A stretch of 13,509 bases of DNA from an uncultured Bacilli bacterium (GCA_905236535.1 CAJOQN010000049.1:1-13509), one strand, 5' to 3'. Positions 1 through 7,379 are shown, numbered from the stretch's first letter. A program made the numbers and translations. The notes: a model not told the origin generated them from the letters alone.

Positions 1-3
1 TCC

Positions 4-32
4 TTTACACTGTCAATATTTTTGTGTATAAA
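4..32 (+). promoter_or_regulatory. Sigma-A-like promoter of the first phosphatase gene
   Basis: TTTACA (4-9) and TATAAA (27-32) each match five of six consensus bases and are separated by an optimal 17 bp. Transcription would start near 39-40, giving a leader of about 50 nt before the ATG at 92. Confidence 0.65.
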
Positions 33-39
33 ATAATTA

Positions 40-62
40 AGAGGCCACCAAAAACGACCTCT
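40..62 (+). promoter_or_regulatory. Small hairpin in the 5' leader of the first gene
   Basis: AGAGG (40-44) pairs with CCTCT (58-62) around an A-rich loop, starting almost exactly where the transcript should begin. No T-run follows, so it is not a convincing terminator. A 5'-end stabilising hairpin is one possibility. Confidence 0.3.
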
Positions 63-91
63 ACAAAATCAAAAAGGAGACTAAAATCCAT

Positions 92-1222
92 ATGAAAAAA
101 ATATTTATTATTACTTCCGCGTTATTCGCGTGTGTATCGATGGCCTCATGCCAAAAAGCAAATCCTATCCTAAAGGATAACCATCTTCATAGAGATGATG
201 AATTCGGTGGAGCCTTTATTGATATCTCTATTCCTGATTTCAATAAATTAGGCTTTAAATATGGCGATTCATTAAGCTTAGATTTCTCCAACGGTGTTCA
301 TTATGATGATATCGGCTATTACAGTGGTTATTATGTCGCCGCCGGACAAGAACTCGTCGTCGCTTATCCAGGTTATGATTATATTAAATTCTGTATTAAC
401 TATGGTGATGATGTTTACACCAAACATAATTTTGATTTAGACACCGCCGTCACCATCACCGTCTTTGAAAAACAAAAATATAAAGTTATCGAAGAAACAT
501 TAAGCATCTCTTATAGTGATGATATTAGCACCTATGAGAGTCCTGAAGAATTCGCGAACTTTAGAGAAATTAAAACCTCTAATATTAAACCAGGTTTATT
601 ATATAGAGGAGCGTCTCCAATCGATAATAGAAGACAAAGAGCCACCACTGTTGATGGACTTCTTAGAAGTAATGAAATCGCTTATGATATCGATCTCGCG
701 GATTCAAGAACCACGATTGATGGCTTCTATGAACAAGAAAGTTTCGCTTCTACTTATTTCAAATCATTAGATGATAACAACAAAGTCTTACCAGTAGGCA
801 TGGGTGCAGCTTATAAATCTGATGACTTCTCCGCAAAGTTGAAGACTACATTATTAAGTATCTTAAATAATGAAGGTCCATATTATATCCACTGCTTAGA
901 AGGTAAAGATAGAACTGGTTATGTTTGCATGATTATTGAAGCGATGTGTGGAGCGTCTTATGACGACTTAGTGGATGATTATTTCATCACCTATAAGAAT
1001 TACTACGGCATTGATAAAGTCAAAGATTCTTATAAATATGAAATGATTAAATCCATCCATATCGATGAGATGATTAGATATGCCTTTGATTTTGAGAAAA
1101 CCACAAACCTATTGACCGCGAACTATCGTAGCCAAGTCGATAATTATCTTGAAGCCATCGGTCTCAGCAACGAAGAGCTTTATGGTATTAGAAGCAAGTT
1201 GATGGAAGCATCAGCGATATAA
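92..1222 (+). CDS. Exported lipoprotein protein-tyrosine/lipid phosphatase (MptpB-like)
   Basis: A 376-aa exported phosphatase. The N-terminus is a lipoprotein signal (MKKIF, hydrophobic core, lipobox-like MASC with lipidated Cys20), so it should sit on the outer face of the membrane. Residues about 35-110 form a small beta-rich domain with a YSGYYVAAGQ-type segment; the phosphatase domain follows from about residue 150. The P-loop is HCLEGKDRTG, with nucleophile Cys268 and Arg274, and an upstream RGASPIDN segment. The HCxxGKDR[T/A]G form is the signature of MptpB/LipA-like phosphatases, several of which act on phosphoinositides as well as phosphotyrosine. The substrate here is unknown. AAGGAGA at 74-80 supports the ATG at 92. 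The gene has its own promoter and terminator, so it looks monocistronic. A second, diverged member lies at 5044-6582. Confidence 0.85.
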   Translation: MKKIFIITSALFACVSMASCQKANPILKDNHLHRDDEFGGAFIDISIPDFNKLGFKYGDSLSLDFSNGVHYDDIGYYSGYYVAAGQELVVAYPGYDYIKFCINYGDDVYTKHNFDLDTAVTITVFEKQKYKVIEETLSISYSDDISTYESPEEFANFREIKTSNIKPGLLYRGASPIDNRRQRATTVDGLLRSNEIAYDIDLADSRTTIDGFYEQESFASTYFKSLDDNNKVLPVGMGAAYKSDDFSAKLKTTLLSILNNEGPYYIHCLEGKDRTGYVCMIIEAMCGASYDDLVDDYFITYKNYYGIDKVKDSYKYEMIKSIHIDEMIRYAFDFEKTTNLLTANYRSQVDNYLEAIGLSNEELYGIRSKLMEASAI

Positions 1223-1227
1223 AAATT

Positions 1228-1253
1228 AAGTCATCAAAAAGATGACTTTTTTT
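1228..1253 (+). terminator. Intrinsic terminator of the first phosphatase gene
   Basis: An 8-bp perfect stem, AAGTCATC (1228-1235) with GATGACTT (1241-1248) and an AAAAA loop, runs into a seven-T tract (1247-1253) just after the stop codon. Confidence 0.85.
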
Positions 1254-1383
1254 AAAATAATGGCAATGCACGTTCATATTCGGTGTTTTGAATTTTTGTC
1301 GGTTGAAAAAATATTTAAACACAAAAACAATAATTGAGATGCTGACTATTTATGTTTTATGTCACGTTTTCTATTTCTTCTAA

Positions 1384-1474
1384 TAACTCTTTTTACTTAT
1401 GGTAAGATTAACACATAGAAGCAAGGTGGTTATTCCTATTAATATCAATCTTTTTTATAAATGATTCCTCTTTG
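1384..1474. repeat. 91-bp direct repeat, left copy
   Basis: This matches 3804-3894 in the same orientation at 88 of 91 positions; differences are at 1387, 1394 and 1459, and 1395-1458 is identical. The offset is 2420 bp. On the minus strand the copy holds the last 22 codons of the broken zinc-ribbon gene plus 24 bp of its 3' flank. The only difference within the coding part (1459 versus 3879) is a silent Phe TTT/TTC change. Confidence 0.95.
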
Positions 1475-1678
1475 CATCTAAGAGGTCTCATACAATGTGG
1501 ACAATAAATAAATCAAGTGGATACTATGGTCTTTAATCTAAGTCTGCTTTTTTTGATATTCGAATTCGCATCCACAGTATTCGCATTTGTTATTATAAAC
1601 AACGCCTAATTCGACAAGTTTTATTACTTTAACAGCATAAATCCTTCCATTGTATCGTTTTATTTTTAAAGAGTATTG
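1408..1678 (-). pseudogene. Degenerate zinc-ribbon protein gene
   Basis: Read on the minus strand, this encodes a small two-CxxC zinc-ribbon protein that no longer has one open frame. The first part (readable from 1678) contains VKVIKLVELGV, then CEYCGCEFEYQKK, and stops at 1538-1540. The second part, in another frame and open from 1512, gives FIYCPHCMRPL, then a basic tail ending in NNHLASMC at the TAA of 1408-1410. The frame change probably lies at the A7 run (T7 at 1548-1554 on the plus strand). A second lesion is the in-frame TGA at 1513-1515. No ATG, GTG or TTG opens the first part in frame. KVIK followed by CxxC and then CPxC is the usual layout of small phage or mobile-element zinc ribbons. 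It lies just downstream of the nuclease gene on the same strand. Sequencing error could explain the homopolymer shift but not all the lesions. Confidence 0.7.
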
Positions 1679-1693
1679 TTAGAAACAATATGT

Positions 1694-3703
1694 TTATTGA
1701 GTTGGGTTCCCTTCTTCATCTTTTAATACTTTCCAATAACCACCTTTTTTGGGCGACCCTTCTCTAACGATATATCCTTCTCGTTTGAGCCTGCCCAAAG
1801 ACAAAGACAATGTTCCATCTCCAATTTCAACGTTCATTGATAGCTGGGCGTGTGTTTGAGATCCGTCTCTTATTAATTCTTTAATAATACGGGCTTCATA
1901 CCATGTAGGTTTGAAGACTGGCGGTTTAAAAACTTGTTCTTTCAATTCAACTGAATAGATGGATATCTTTAAACTAGACGTGAAGATTTTGCGCATTTTT
2001 AAATCATAATCTTTATCAAACAAAATTGACATTATATACACGTTCCTATTTTTGCTTTGATAATAAAGTTGTTCAGAGATATCGCTGCTAATATGGAAGC
2101 CATATTGATCATCCTCAAATATACATTTGGTTTTAATTTCTAAGATATTATTTCTATCCGAGAGGTCGCACAAAGCAAGGACTTTTTTATCTTCGGAAAT
2201 AACTAGCTCTTGGCTCATAATCGGTTCGTTATAAAATATATTGTTTTTTATAAACTCAATAGTAGGGGTCAAACTTTTCATTATTGAGTTTGTTACTTTG
2301 TTTATCTCTTCCACGTATTGTTTAAACTCTGGATCAATTGTTTTGATGGTACCATCATCTTCTTTTATGATTGGTATCTTAATAATATTACTTTCCAGGG
2401 ATCCAACAAATTCGAGATGTTTTTTATTGTCTGCTAAAAACTTGCGATTATTTTGCTCCTTAACACTGAGCATCGTGTTAATTGCGTGTTCAATAGTGAC
2501 ACCCGTTATGTTCGTTGGAAACTTTTTGATATCAGAAAGTTGTTTTTTGGAAAAGTTATACTCAAAAATATTTTTGGCAAAGCCAATCACTAATGGTGTT
2601 TTTGCTTCTGCATATCTAAATAATTCAGGATGCTTTGCGGTATAAGAAATAGGGACAATATATTCTTTATGATATCGATACAGATTATTTCCAATAAAAA
2701 ATAGAGGTTCATTTTTTATCTTTTCAAATAGTTTCCATTCCAAAAGGCAATCATTAACACCGGAGTGAATCGTTTTAATGCCTTCAATATGAAACATTCT
2801 GCACAAATTATCTTTTGATAATTCACCAGCAGAACCAAATGGGGTTTGTGGAACTGAACTTTTTATATTTTCAAAGGACAAATCTTCGAAACCATGAATG
2901 TTGTGCCTTTCACAATAATTATTTACGAATGACGAATCAAATGTTCCGCTACCGCTATAAGAAAGAAGGGTTCTATTTTTAAGATCAAAAAACTCAATTA
3001 TTTGATCCATTTCTTCTTGGGTCATGTGGGTAGCGTTTTTTAATGTCCCCTCCGTTATTCCATGAACGAAAGTTGTTAAAATTACCGGCTGCAAATCTAA
3101 TGGGAAAAACCTGTTATAGCATAATCCTGAATAAGGGTCATAAATCGACAAAGACAAAAGGTCGTCGTTTCTTGTTCTAATCCCATTTGTTTCAACATCA
3201 AAAACGATATATTTGTTCTCATGATTGTTTGGGTCCGTTTTATAACCAACATCAATTAAATACTCGTTAAACTTTTTAGGCTTTGCTTCACTAACTTGTG
3301 AGTTATACGGAGGAATCTTTGCTTTAAGCTTTTCGATGTTGGATATATCATTCAGAAGTGCCGTGCGTTTTTTGTTTAAAGAGAGTTCGTCCTTTATTCG
3401 AGAAATTTCTTTGTCTAGAAGCTCGTATTCCGTTTTTCCATCTCTAAACGCAACCTGAATATAATCTAGTTTCTCTCTTTCGATAGTTCCATAGTTGACA
3501 TAAGTATAAGTAAAAGAAATAGCTATAAATTTATCACTTGTCGCTTTAAAAAACACTTCTTCTGGAATTGGTTTAGAATCATCTCGCCACTCATTCTTAA
3601 TAAAGCCGCCATTTTTAAAATAATTGTATCCAACAAAAAATTCTTCTAATGAAAGAACACGAACTTTCGGGTCATTTGAATACTTTTTTCTATGTTTTCC
3701 CAT
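1694..3703 (-). CDS. DnaQ-like exonuclease fused to a probable PD-(D/E)xK nuclease and winged helix
   Basis: A 669-aa protein of unrecognised overall family. Residues 1-135 are uncharacterised and end in a probable coiled coil (about 95-132). Residues about 165-330 form a DEDDh 3'-5' exonuclease: FDVETNG (Asp169, Glu171), TFDSSF (Asp256) and HSGVND (His313, Asp318) supply all expected metal ligands. Around 500-555 a second nuclease-like core appears: CDLSD (Asp513, Asp516), LEIKTK (Glu522, Lys524) and EQLYYQ (Gln545), the order seen in RecB/Cas4-type PD-(D/E)xK enzymes. Residues about 605-663 (ARIIKELIRDG to GGYWKVL) look like a winged helix for DNA binding. There is no signal peptide, so it should be cytoplasmic. 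A stop codon lies two codons upstream of the ATG, fixing the start, but no clear Shine-Dalgarno is visible. The gene sits alone between direct repeats with a broken zinc-ribbon gene. The exonuclease call is strong, the second nuclease moderate, and the biological role unknown. Confidence 0.8.
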   Translation of the reverse strand: MGKHRKKYSNDPKVRVLSLEEFFVGYNYFKNGGFIKNEWRDDSKPIPEEVFFKATSDKFIAISFTYTYVNYGTIEREKLDYIQVAFRDGKTEYELLDKEISRIKDELSLNKKRTALLNDISNIEKLKAKIPPYNSQVSEAKPKKFNEYLIDVGYKTDPNNHENKYIVFDVETNGIRTRNDDLLSLSIYDPYSGLCYNRFFPLDLQPVILTTFVHGITEGTLKNATHMTQEEMDQIIEFFDLKNRTLLSYSGSGTFDSSFVNNYCERHNIHGFEDLSFENIKSSVPQTPFGSAGELSKDNLCRMFHIEGIKTIHSGVNDCLLEWKLFEKIKNEPLFFIGNNLYRYHKEYIVPISYTAKHPELFRYAEAKTPLVIGFAKNIFEYNFSKKQLSDIKKFPTNITGVTIEHAINTMLSVKEQNNRKFLADNKKHLEFVGSLESNIIKIPIIKEDDGTIKTIDPEFKQYVEEINKVTNSIMKSLTPTIEFIKNNIFYNEPIMSQELVISEDKKVLALCDLSDRNNILEIKTKCIFEDDQYGFHISSDISEQLYYQSKNRNVYIMSILFDKDYDLKMRKIFTSSLKISIYSVELKEQVFKPPVFKPTWYEARIIKELIRDGSQTHAQLSMNVEIGDGTLSLSLGRLKREGYIVREGSPKKGGYWKVLKDEEGNPTQ

Positions 3704-3803
3704 AATTTAACGAATCAAGATTTATTAAAATTATTAAAACTAATGTATCATTTTTATTTATGACTTTCATTAATAAAAGCCTGTTCTAATGAATACTTAT
3801 CTT

Positions 3804-3894
3804 TAATTCTTTTCACTTATGGTAAGATTAACACATAGAAGCAAGGTGGTTATTCCTATTAATATCAATCTTTTTTATGAATGATTCCTCTTTG
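3804..3894. repeat. 91-bp direct repeat, right copy
   Basis: This is the partner of 1384-1474. On the minus strand it contains only the tail of the zinc-ribbon gene (KEESFIKK to the TAA stop) without any head: the bases beyond 3894 no longer match and lead into the terminator of the membrane-protein gene. It is therefore a truncated gene fragment lying upstream of the nuclease gene. Together with the left copy it bounds the nuclease and zinc-ribbon cassette. Confidence 0.95.
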
Positions 3895-3950
3895 TGATTA
3901 TTTTAATAAATCCATAAACAATTCAACTATAAAATCATTATTAGTTTGCC

Positions 3951-3973
3951 AAAAAACCCGCTTTTTTGCGGGT
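3951..3973 (-). terminator. Intrinsic terminator of the membrane-protein gene
   Basis: CCCGC (3957-3961) and GCGGG (3968-3972) form a GC-rich stem, extended by one A-T pair, with a six-base loop. On the minus strand it is followed by six T (3951-3956). It lies 17 bases past the stop codon and separates this gene from the repeat-bounded cassette. Confidence 0.9.
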
Positions 3974-3990
3974 ATTTTGTTGTTTTTTCA

Positions 3991-4944
3991 TTATTCCATT
4001 GAATTATGGAGTCTAGCAAATTTAGAGGATCTAGCATCAAGCAATGCGAAATCACTTTCGGTAGGAATGTCTTGTTGACCAGCAACCATGAAGTTACGCA
4101 TAACACCAACAAGAATAAATGGTCTAATGAAAACACTATGCATGGTAACCCAGAAGAAGAGTCCACCAAAAGCGGAAACCACAATTGTAAGGGTCAAGAC
4201 ATCAGAAGCAAATTCAGGGGCCTCACTACCCATAACTTTAATAAGTTCTTGTGATAATAAAGAGAAGGTATCTGGGAAGGAGTTTAGAATTAAGAAGATG
4301 ATTCCAAAGGATCCACCACCGATAAGAAGGAATGATAAGAAGCCCATTCCAAAGATTCGACCAACATTACGAATTAAAGTTTTACCATGTTTGAAGAAGA
4401 TAACCGCTCCTTCACATCCCGCTTTAGCGACATTGACATCACGACGATATAAAATCCAGCCTAAGCAACAATCCGCAAGATAGGCGATTAAAGTTTGAAT
4501 TGCCGAATCAATAATAGAGGTGACGCTATTACCAGCTTGACCACCGACCGCGGTGCCAATTCTATTGATGGTTCTACCTAATTGTCTAAAAATACCTTTA
4601 ATCGCATTAGTGATAAAGAAGAAAGCGGTAATTCTACCAAAGCGACCTTTGATTTCTTCAAAGCCTGCTTTAAAGGCTCTATCTGGTAATTGATTTTCAG
4701 TAATACCTTTAACCATAATCGATATTTGAGCGGCTTTGATTCGATTCTTAATAAAGATATTGATGAGAATCATCGCGATCATTCCAAGAAGAAGACCAAC
4801 CGCTAAACCGATTAAAGCGTGCTCTCCAGCAATGAAGAATCCAGCAATCCCTAAACCCACTAAAAGAGCTAAGGATAATAAATCCACTAGAAACATTAAA
4901 AGAGAGAAAGATAATATTTTGCGATAAATTTGGAAATTAGTCAT
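3991..4944 (-). CDS. Multi-span membrane protein of unknown function
   Basis: A 317-aa integral membrane protein. Hydrophobic segments lie at about residues 10-35 and 40-65 near the N-terminus, around 105-120, 150-170, 205-225 and 250-285. A charged stretch (about 70-105) follows the first pair, and ILYRRDVNVAKAGCEGA around 165-180 links later segments. I do not recognise the family; the pattern could suit a transporter or scaffold but no catalytic motif is visible. A TTG at 4950 could extend it by two codons, but AGGAG at 4954-4958 lies 9 nt from the ATG at 4944 and only 3 nt from the TTG, so the ATG is chosen. It is divergent from the second phosphatase gene with a 99-bp shared intergenic region, and has its own terminator. 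Confidence 0.75.
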   Translation of the reverse strand: MTNFQIYRKILSFSLLMFLVDLLSLALLVGLGIAGFFIAGEHALIGLAVGLLLGMIAMILINIFIKNRIKAAQISIMVKGITENQLPDRAFKAGFEEIKGRFGRITAFFFITNAIKGIFRQLGRTINRIGTAVGGQAGNSVTSIIDSAIQTLIAYLADCCLGWILYRRDVNVAKAGCEGAVIFFKHGKTLIRNVGRIFGMGFLSFLLIGGGSFGIIFLILNSFPDTFSLLSQELIKVMGSEAPEFASDVLTLTIVVSAFGGLFFWVTMHSVFIRPFILVGVMRNFMVAGQQDIPTESDFALLDARSSKFARLHNSME

Positions 4945-4968
4945 AAACAATAACTCCTGTGCTTATAC

Positions 4969-4997
4969 ATAATAAAACAAATACTAGTCGAGTACAA
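4969..4997 (-). promoter_or_regulatory. Possible promoter of the membrane-protein gene
   Basis: On the minus strand, TTGTAC (plus-strand 4992-4997) and TATTAT (4969-4974) are separated by 17 bp. The -10 is good and the -35 weak. Transcription would begin near 4962, giving a very short leader that contains the ribosome site at 4954-4958. Confidence 0.4.
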
Positions 4998-5008
4998 AGG
5001 AGAGAATC

Positions 5009-5014
5009 TATAAT
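5009..5014 (+). promoter_or_regulatory. -10 box (TATAAT) of the second phosphatase gene
   Basis: A perfect TATAAT lies 30 bases before the ATG at 5044. No strong -35 is seen at 16-18 bp. The site overlaps the upstream control region of the divergent membrane-protein gene, so the two may be co-regulated. Confidence 0.45.
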
Positions 5015-5043
5015 ATAGATAATAACTATTATAGGTGAATGAT

Positions 5044-6582
5044 ATGAAAAATAAGTTTCTATTTGTTTTATTTATTTCCCTTTCTTTATGTAGCTGTGGG
5101 AATAACAACGCTAAAAAGGTAGATAATCGTTTTACATTATCTAATCTTGGGAACAGTGTTGATTTCCACACCGACCTTCAAGCGGATTATTTAGAAGATG
5201 AGGATTATGAGAATGTCCCAGACATTTGTGATGGCACCAAAGAATTATCTCTCCCTGAATCCATTAAGTTAACTTGGGAGTCAAGTGAAGAGCTTGATTC
5301 TTATGTTGTTGGAATTGGTGAAAAAGAGGATTTAAGCGATCAAAAAGAATATGTGGTTCAAGGAAAGAAAGAATTAGAACTATATAATTTAAAGATTGAC
5401 ACCAAATATTATTGGACCGTAAGTGAGCAAGGAAATGAATTAAAAAGCAAAGTTGCCTCTTTCAAGACCACTTCGATAGGTCCAAGAAATTTAAATATCC
5501 CAGGAATGACCAACTGCCGTGATATGGGGGGGTATTACACTAGAGATGGGAAAAAGGTCAGACAAGATCTCCTTCTTAGAACTGGAAACTCTGATAATAT
5601 TACCGAAGCCGGTAGACAAGTGATGAAAGATTTTAAAATTAAAACTGAAATAGATTTAAGAGATACCGGTTATAAATCAGCTTCTCCAATTGGAAATGAT
5701 GTTAATTATCTTGTTTACAAGATGTTTTATGATGATTATTCCAATTATTTAGAAAGAAACTGTGAATCGGTAAAATCAGTCTTTAAAGTTTTCGCTGACG
5801 AAGAAGCTTATCCAATTATCTATCACTGTAGAATTGGCACGGATAGAACCGGTTTTGTGGCCTATCTTCTTTTAGGGCTCTTTGGAGTGGAAGAGGAAGA
5901 TATCTATCGCGATTATTTATTCTCCAACTTTGGAGTTATTGAAAAGCCGAGAACTTTACATGGTTCAGGTGTTGATAATGTTCAACTTTATTATGAAGCG
6001 GTTAATGACTTCCCAGGAGAGAATCTCCAAGAAAAAGTTTATAACTTCTTAATTGGTATCGGTCTAAGTGAAGATGAATTAGACACAATTATTGACCTCA
6101 ATGTTGAAAAGGCTAACGAAGTCTTAAAAGGCAATAGACCAATATCCATCTTCGCGGATGAATTTGAAAGTTCAACTGGATTTAATATCCAATCGTATGA
6201 TAACCCAAATAGCAAATCCACAATTTATTTCTATCCATTAAATCAAAATGTTGGAAAATATATCACCGCTTCTTTCACTTTAAGGGAGGATAAAGAAGTT
6301 GATATTTATTGTTATATGTACGCGGGAACATCAAGTCTAACCATTAGAGCCTGTGATGCCTTATCACTAGAACTTGATGATGATGAAATTGAAGTCACCA
6401 CGAAAACATTCTCCGATCTTCACTGCCGTAATAGCGCGGGGATATATGTCTGTGCGAGACTCGCAAACGAAGATTTAATCAAAGGTGATTATTCTTTAAA
6501 AATAACTAATATTGCTAAAGGTACGAACACCACTGGCTTAGGAGCGAATATCGCTTCAGTGGTAATTATCCCAAGAGATTAA
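5044..6582 (+). CDS. Exported lipoprotein tyrosine-phosphatase-like protein with accessory beta domains
   Basis: A 512-aa exported enzyme. The signal peptide MKNKFLF ends in lipobox LCSC with lipidated Cys18. Residues about 55-145 look like a fibronectin-III-type sandwich (IKLTWESS, then KYYWTVSEQG). The phosphatase domain spans about 150-355: NCRDMGGYY, then LLLRTG, IDLRD and the P-loop HCRIGTDRTG with nucleophile Cys262 and Arg268. That order matches the Y_phosphatase3-type family. The P-loop has Thr where MptpB-like enzymes keep Lys (GKDR), so specificity may differ from the gene at 92-1222. Residues about 365-512 form a beta-rich C-terminal domain of unknown binding role. GTG at 5035 is a possible earlier start, but AGGTGA (5033-5038) placed before ATG 5044, and a compact signal peptide, favour 5044. 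It is followed directly by a strong terminator. Confidence 0.85.
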   Translation: MKNKFLFVLFISLSLCSCGNNNAKKVDNRFTLSNLGNSVDFHTDLQADYLEDEDYENVPDICDGTKELSLPESIKLTWESSEELDSYVVGIGEKEDLSDQKEYVVQGKKELELYNLKIDTKYYWTVSEQGNELKSKVASFKTTSIGPRNLNIPGMTNCRDMGGYYTRDGKKVRQDLLLRTGNSDNITEAGRQVMKDFKIKTEIDLRDTGYKSASPIGNDVNYLVYKMFYDDYSNYLERNCESVKSVFKVFADEEAYPIIYHCRIGTDRTGFVAYLLLGLFGVEEEDIYRDYLFSNFGVIEKPRTLHGSGVDNVQLYYEAVNDFPGENLQEKVYNFLIGIGLSEDELDTIIDLNVEKANEVLKGNRPISIFADEFESSTGFNIQSYDNPNSKSTIYFYPLNQNVGKYITASFTLREDKEVDIYCYMYAGTSSLTIRACDALSLELDDDEIEVTTKTFSDLHCRNSAGIYVCARLANEDLIKGDYSLKITNIAKGTNTTGLGANIASVVIIPRD

Positions 6583-6589
6583 TAAAATA

Positions 6590-6622
6590 GAAATAGCCTG
6601 CTAAACCCAGGCTATTTCTTTT
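6590..6622. terminator. Bidirectional terminator between convergent genes
   Basis: An 11-bp perfect stem, GAAATAGCCTG (6590-6600) with CAGGCTATTTC (6608-6618) and a 7-base loop, is followed by TTTT on the plus strand and by a T-rich tract on the minus strand. It ends the phosphatase gene and is also placed to end the convergent phosphopantetheinyl transferase gene. Confidence 0.9.
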
Positions 6623-6648
6623 GAAAAACACTTTTATGATGACCATTA

Positions 6649-7239
6649 TTAAATAATCTCATTAATAATCTTTAAATCAAAATCTTCATCTGCTTGTCTT
6701 GAAACAGTAATGATAAAATCTTCATATCTAATTGTTTTATTCGAATAAACATGTCCGTTAAACACTCTTTTAGCGTTTATAGGAAGAGAAATGATATTTT
6801 TAGGGTTGGTGTTAAGTCCAGAACCAAACGCCTTTAAAATAGCCTCTTTGCTCGTCCAAATCTCATAAAAGGATATATTGTCATGAATGTATCTTTTGTC
6901 TTCCTCATTAGAGATGTATTCAATTAGATCATTTTTAACATCTCTAATCTTTTCAACATCAATTCCAACAGGAACATCATCCATCACAAACACTACGAAT
7001 CCATGGCTATGAGATATATTAAAATATTTATTTTCACTTACAGGTTTATTAAATTCATTTAAATGATATTCACCAATATATTTATTTTTAAAGATTGAAG
7101 AAACGATTTTTTCTTTTTTGGTTTCTAGATTTGTATATTTATCGAAAGACACTTTTTCTAATGTCGATAAATATCTAGAAGTTAAAAGAGTGTCTAATAA
7201 AACATCTTTAGAATTAAAAACATAAATATTTATTGTCAT
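6649..7239 (-). CDS. 4'-phosphopantetheinyl transferase, Sfp type
   Basis: A 196-aa cytoplasmic enzyme that would transfer the phosphopantetheine arm of coenzyme A to a serine of carrier proteins. The family signature is complete: FNISHSHG, then VGIDVEKI (Asp94, Glu96) and WTSKEAILKAFG (Trp128, Lys131, Glu132, Lys136), which correspond to the Mg- and CoA-binding residues of Sfp. It is slightly shorter than typical Sfp proteins (about 220 aa). No polyketide, peptide-synthetase or acyl-carrier gene is visible nearby, so it may serve fatty-acid acyl carrier protein or a distant cluster. The ATG at 7239 has no clear Shine-Dalgarno; the sequence just upstream is entirely A/T-rich. A promoter candidate lies at 7287-7315. 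It is convergent with the second phosphatase gene. Confidence 0.88.
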   Translation of the reverse strand: MTINIYVFNSKDVLLDTLLTSRYLSTLEKVSFDKYTNLETKKEKIVSSIFKNKYIGEYHLNEFNKPVSENKYFNISHSHGFVVFVMDDVPVGIDVEKIRDVKNDLIEYISNEEDKRYIHDNISFYEIWTSKEAILKAFGSGLNTNPKNIISLPINAKRVFNGHVYSNKTIRYEDFIITVSRQADEDFDLKIINEII

Positions 7240-7251
7240 ATTATATTAATA

Positions 7252-7283
7252 ATAACTTATTCTCATGATGAGCAAAAAGTTAT
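7252..7283. promoter_or_regulatory. Nested inverted repeat upstream of the phosphopantetheinyl transferase gene
   Basis: ATAACTT (7252-7258) mirrors AAGTTAT (7277-7283), and inside them CTCAT (7262-7266) mirrors ATGAG (7268-7272). It lies at and just after the predicted transcription start, so it could be an operator or a leader hairpin. Confidence 0.4.
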
Positions 7284-7286
7284 TTG

Positions 7287-7315
7287 ATAATAAAGCACGA
7301 TTAGAGGCTTAACAA
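7287..7315 (-). promoter_or_regulatory. Promoter candidate of the phosphopantetheinyl transferase gene
   Basis: On the minus strand, TTGTTA (7310-7315) and TATTAT (7287-7292) are separated by 17 bp, matching four and five of six consensus bases. Transcription would start near 7280, about 40 nt before the ATG. Confidence 0.45.
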
Positions 7316-7353
7316 AATCTTTTTAATAATATGTCGTAATAAGTAAATAAAAC

Positions 7354-7379
7354 AAAAAGGATGTGTTAGAAACACACCC
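7354..7379 (-). terminator. Intrinsic terminator of the Ig-repeat lipoprotein gene
   Basis: On the minus strand, GGGTGTGTT pairs with AACACATCC through nine pairs including one G-U, around a 3-nt loop, and is followed by TTTTTGTTTTATT. It lies about 65 bases past the stop codon and separates this gene from the next minus-strand gene. Confidence 0.7.

Noticed and set aside
1252..1314. Minus-strand fragment reading FQPTKIQNTEYERALPLF before a stop.
   Set aside because: It resembles a protein C-terminus, but only about 20 codons are open and no family is recognised. It could be a remnant of an older gene or chance.
1513..1515. In-frame TGA in the zinc-ribbon gene as evidence for a UGA-Trp genetic code.
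   Set aside because: All complete genes use TGG for Trp and contain no internal TGA; the zinc-ribbon gene also has a frameshift and no start codon, so decay is the simpler explanation.
3881..4078. Plus-strand frame starting ATGATTCCTC in the right repeat, with a counterpart in the left repeat, which first looked like a small repeated peptide gene.
   Set aside because: The left copy stops after six codons, while the minus strand of the same repeat reads as the zinc-ribbon tail with a silent change. The plus-strand frame also runs through a terminator and into the antisense of the membrane-protein gene.
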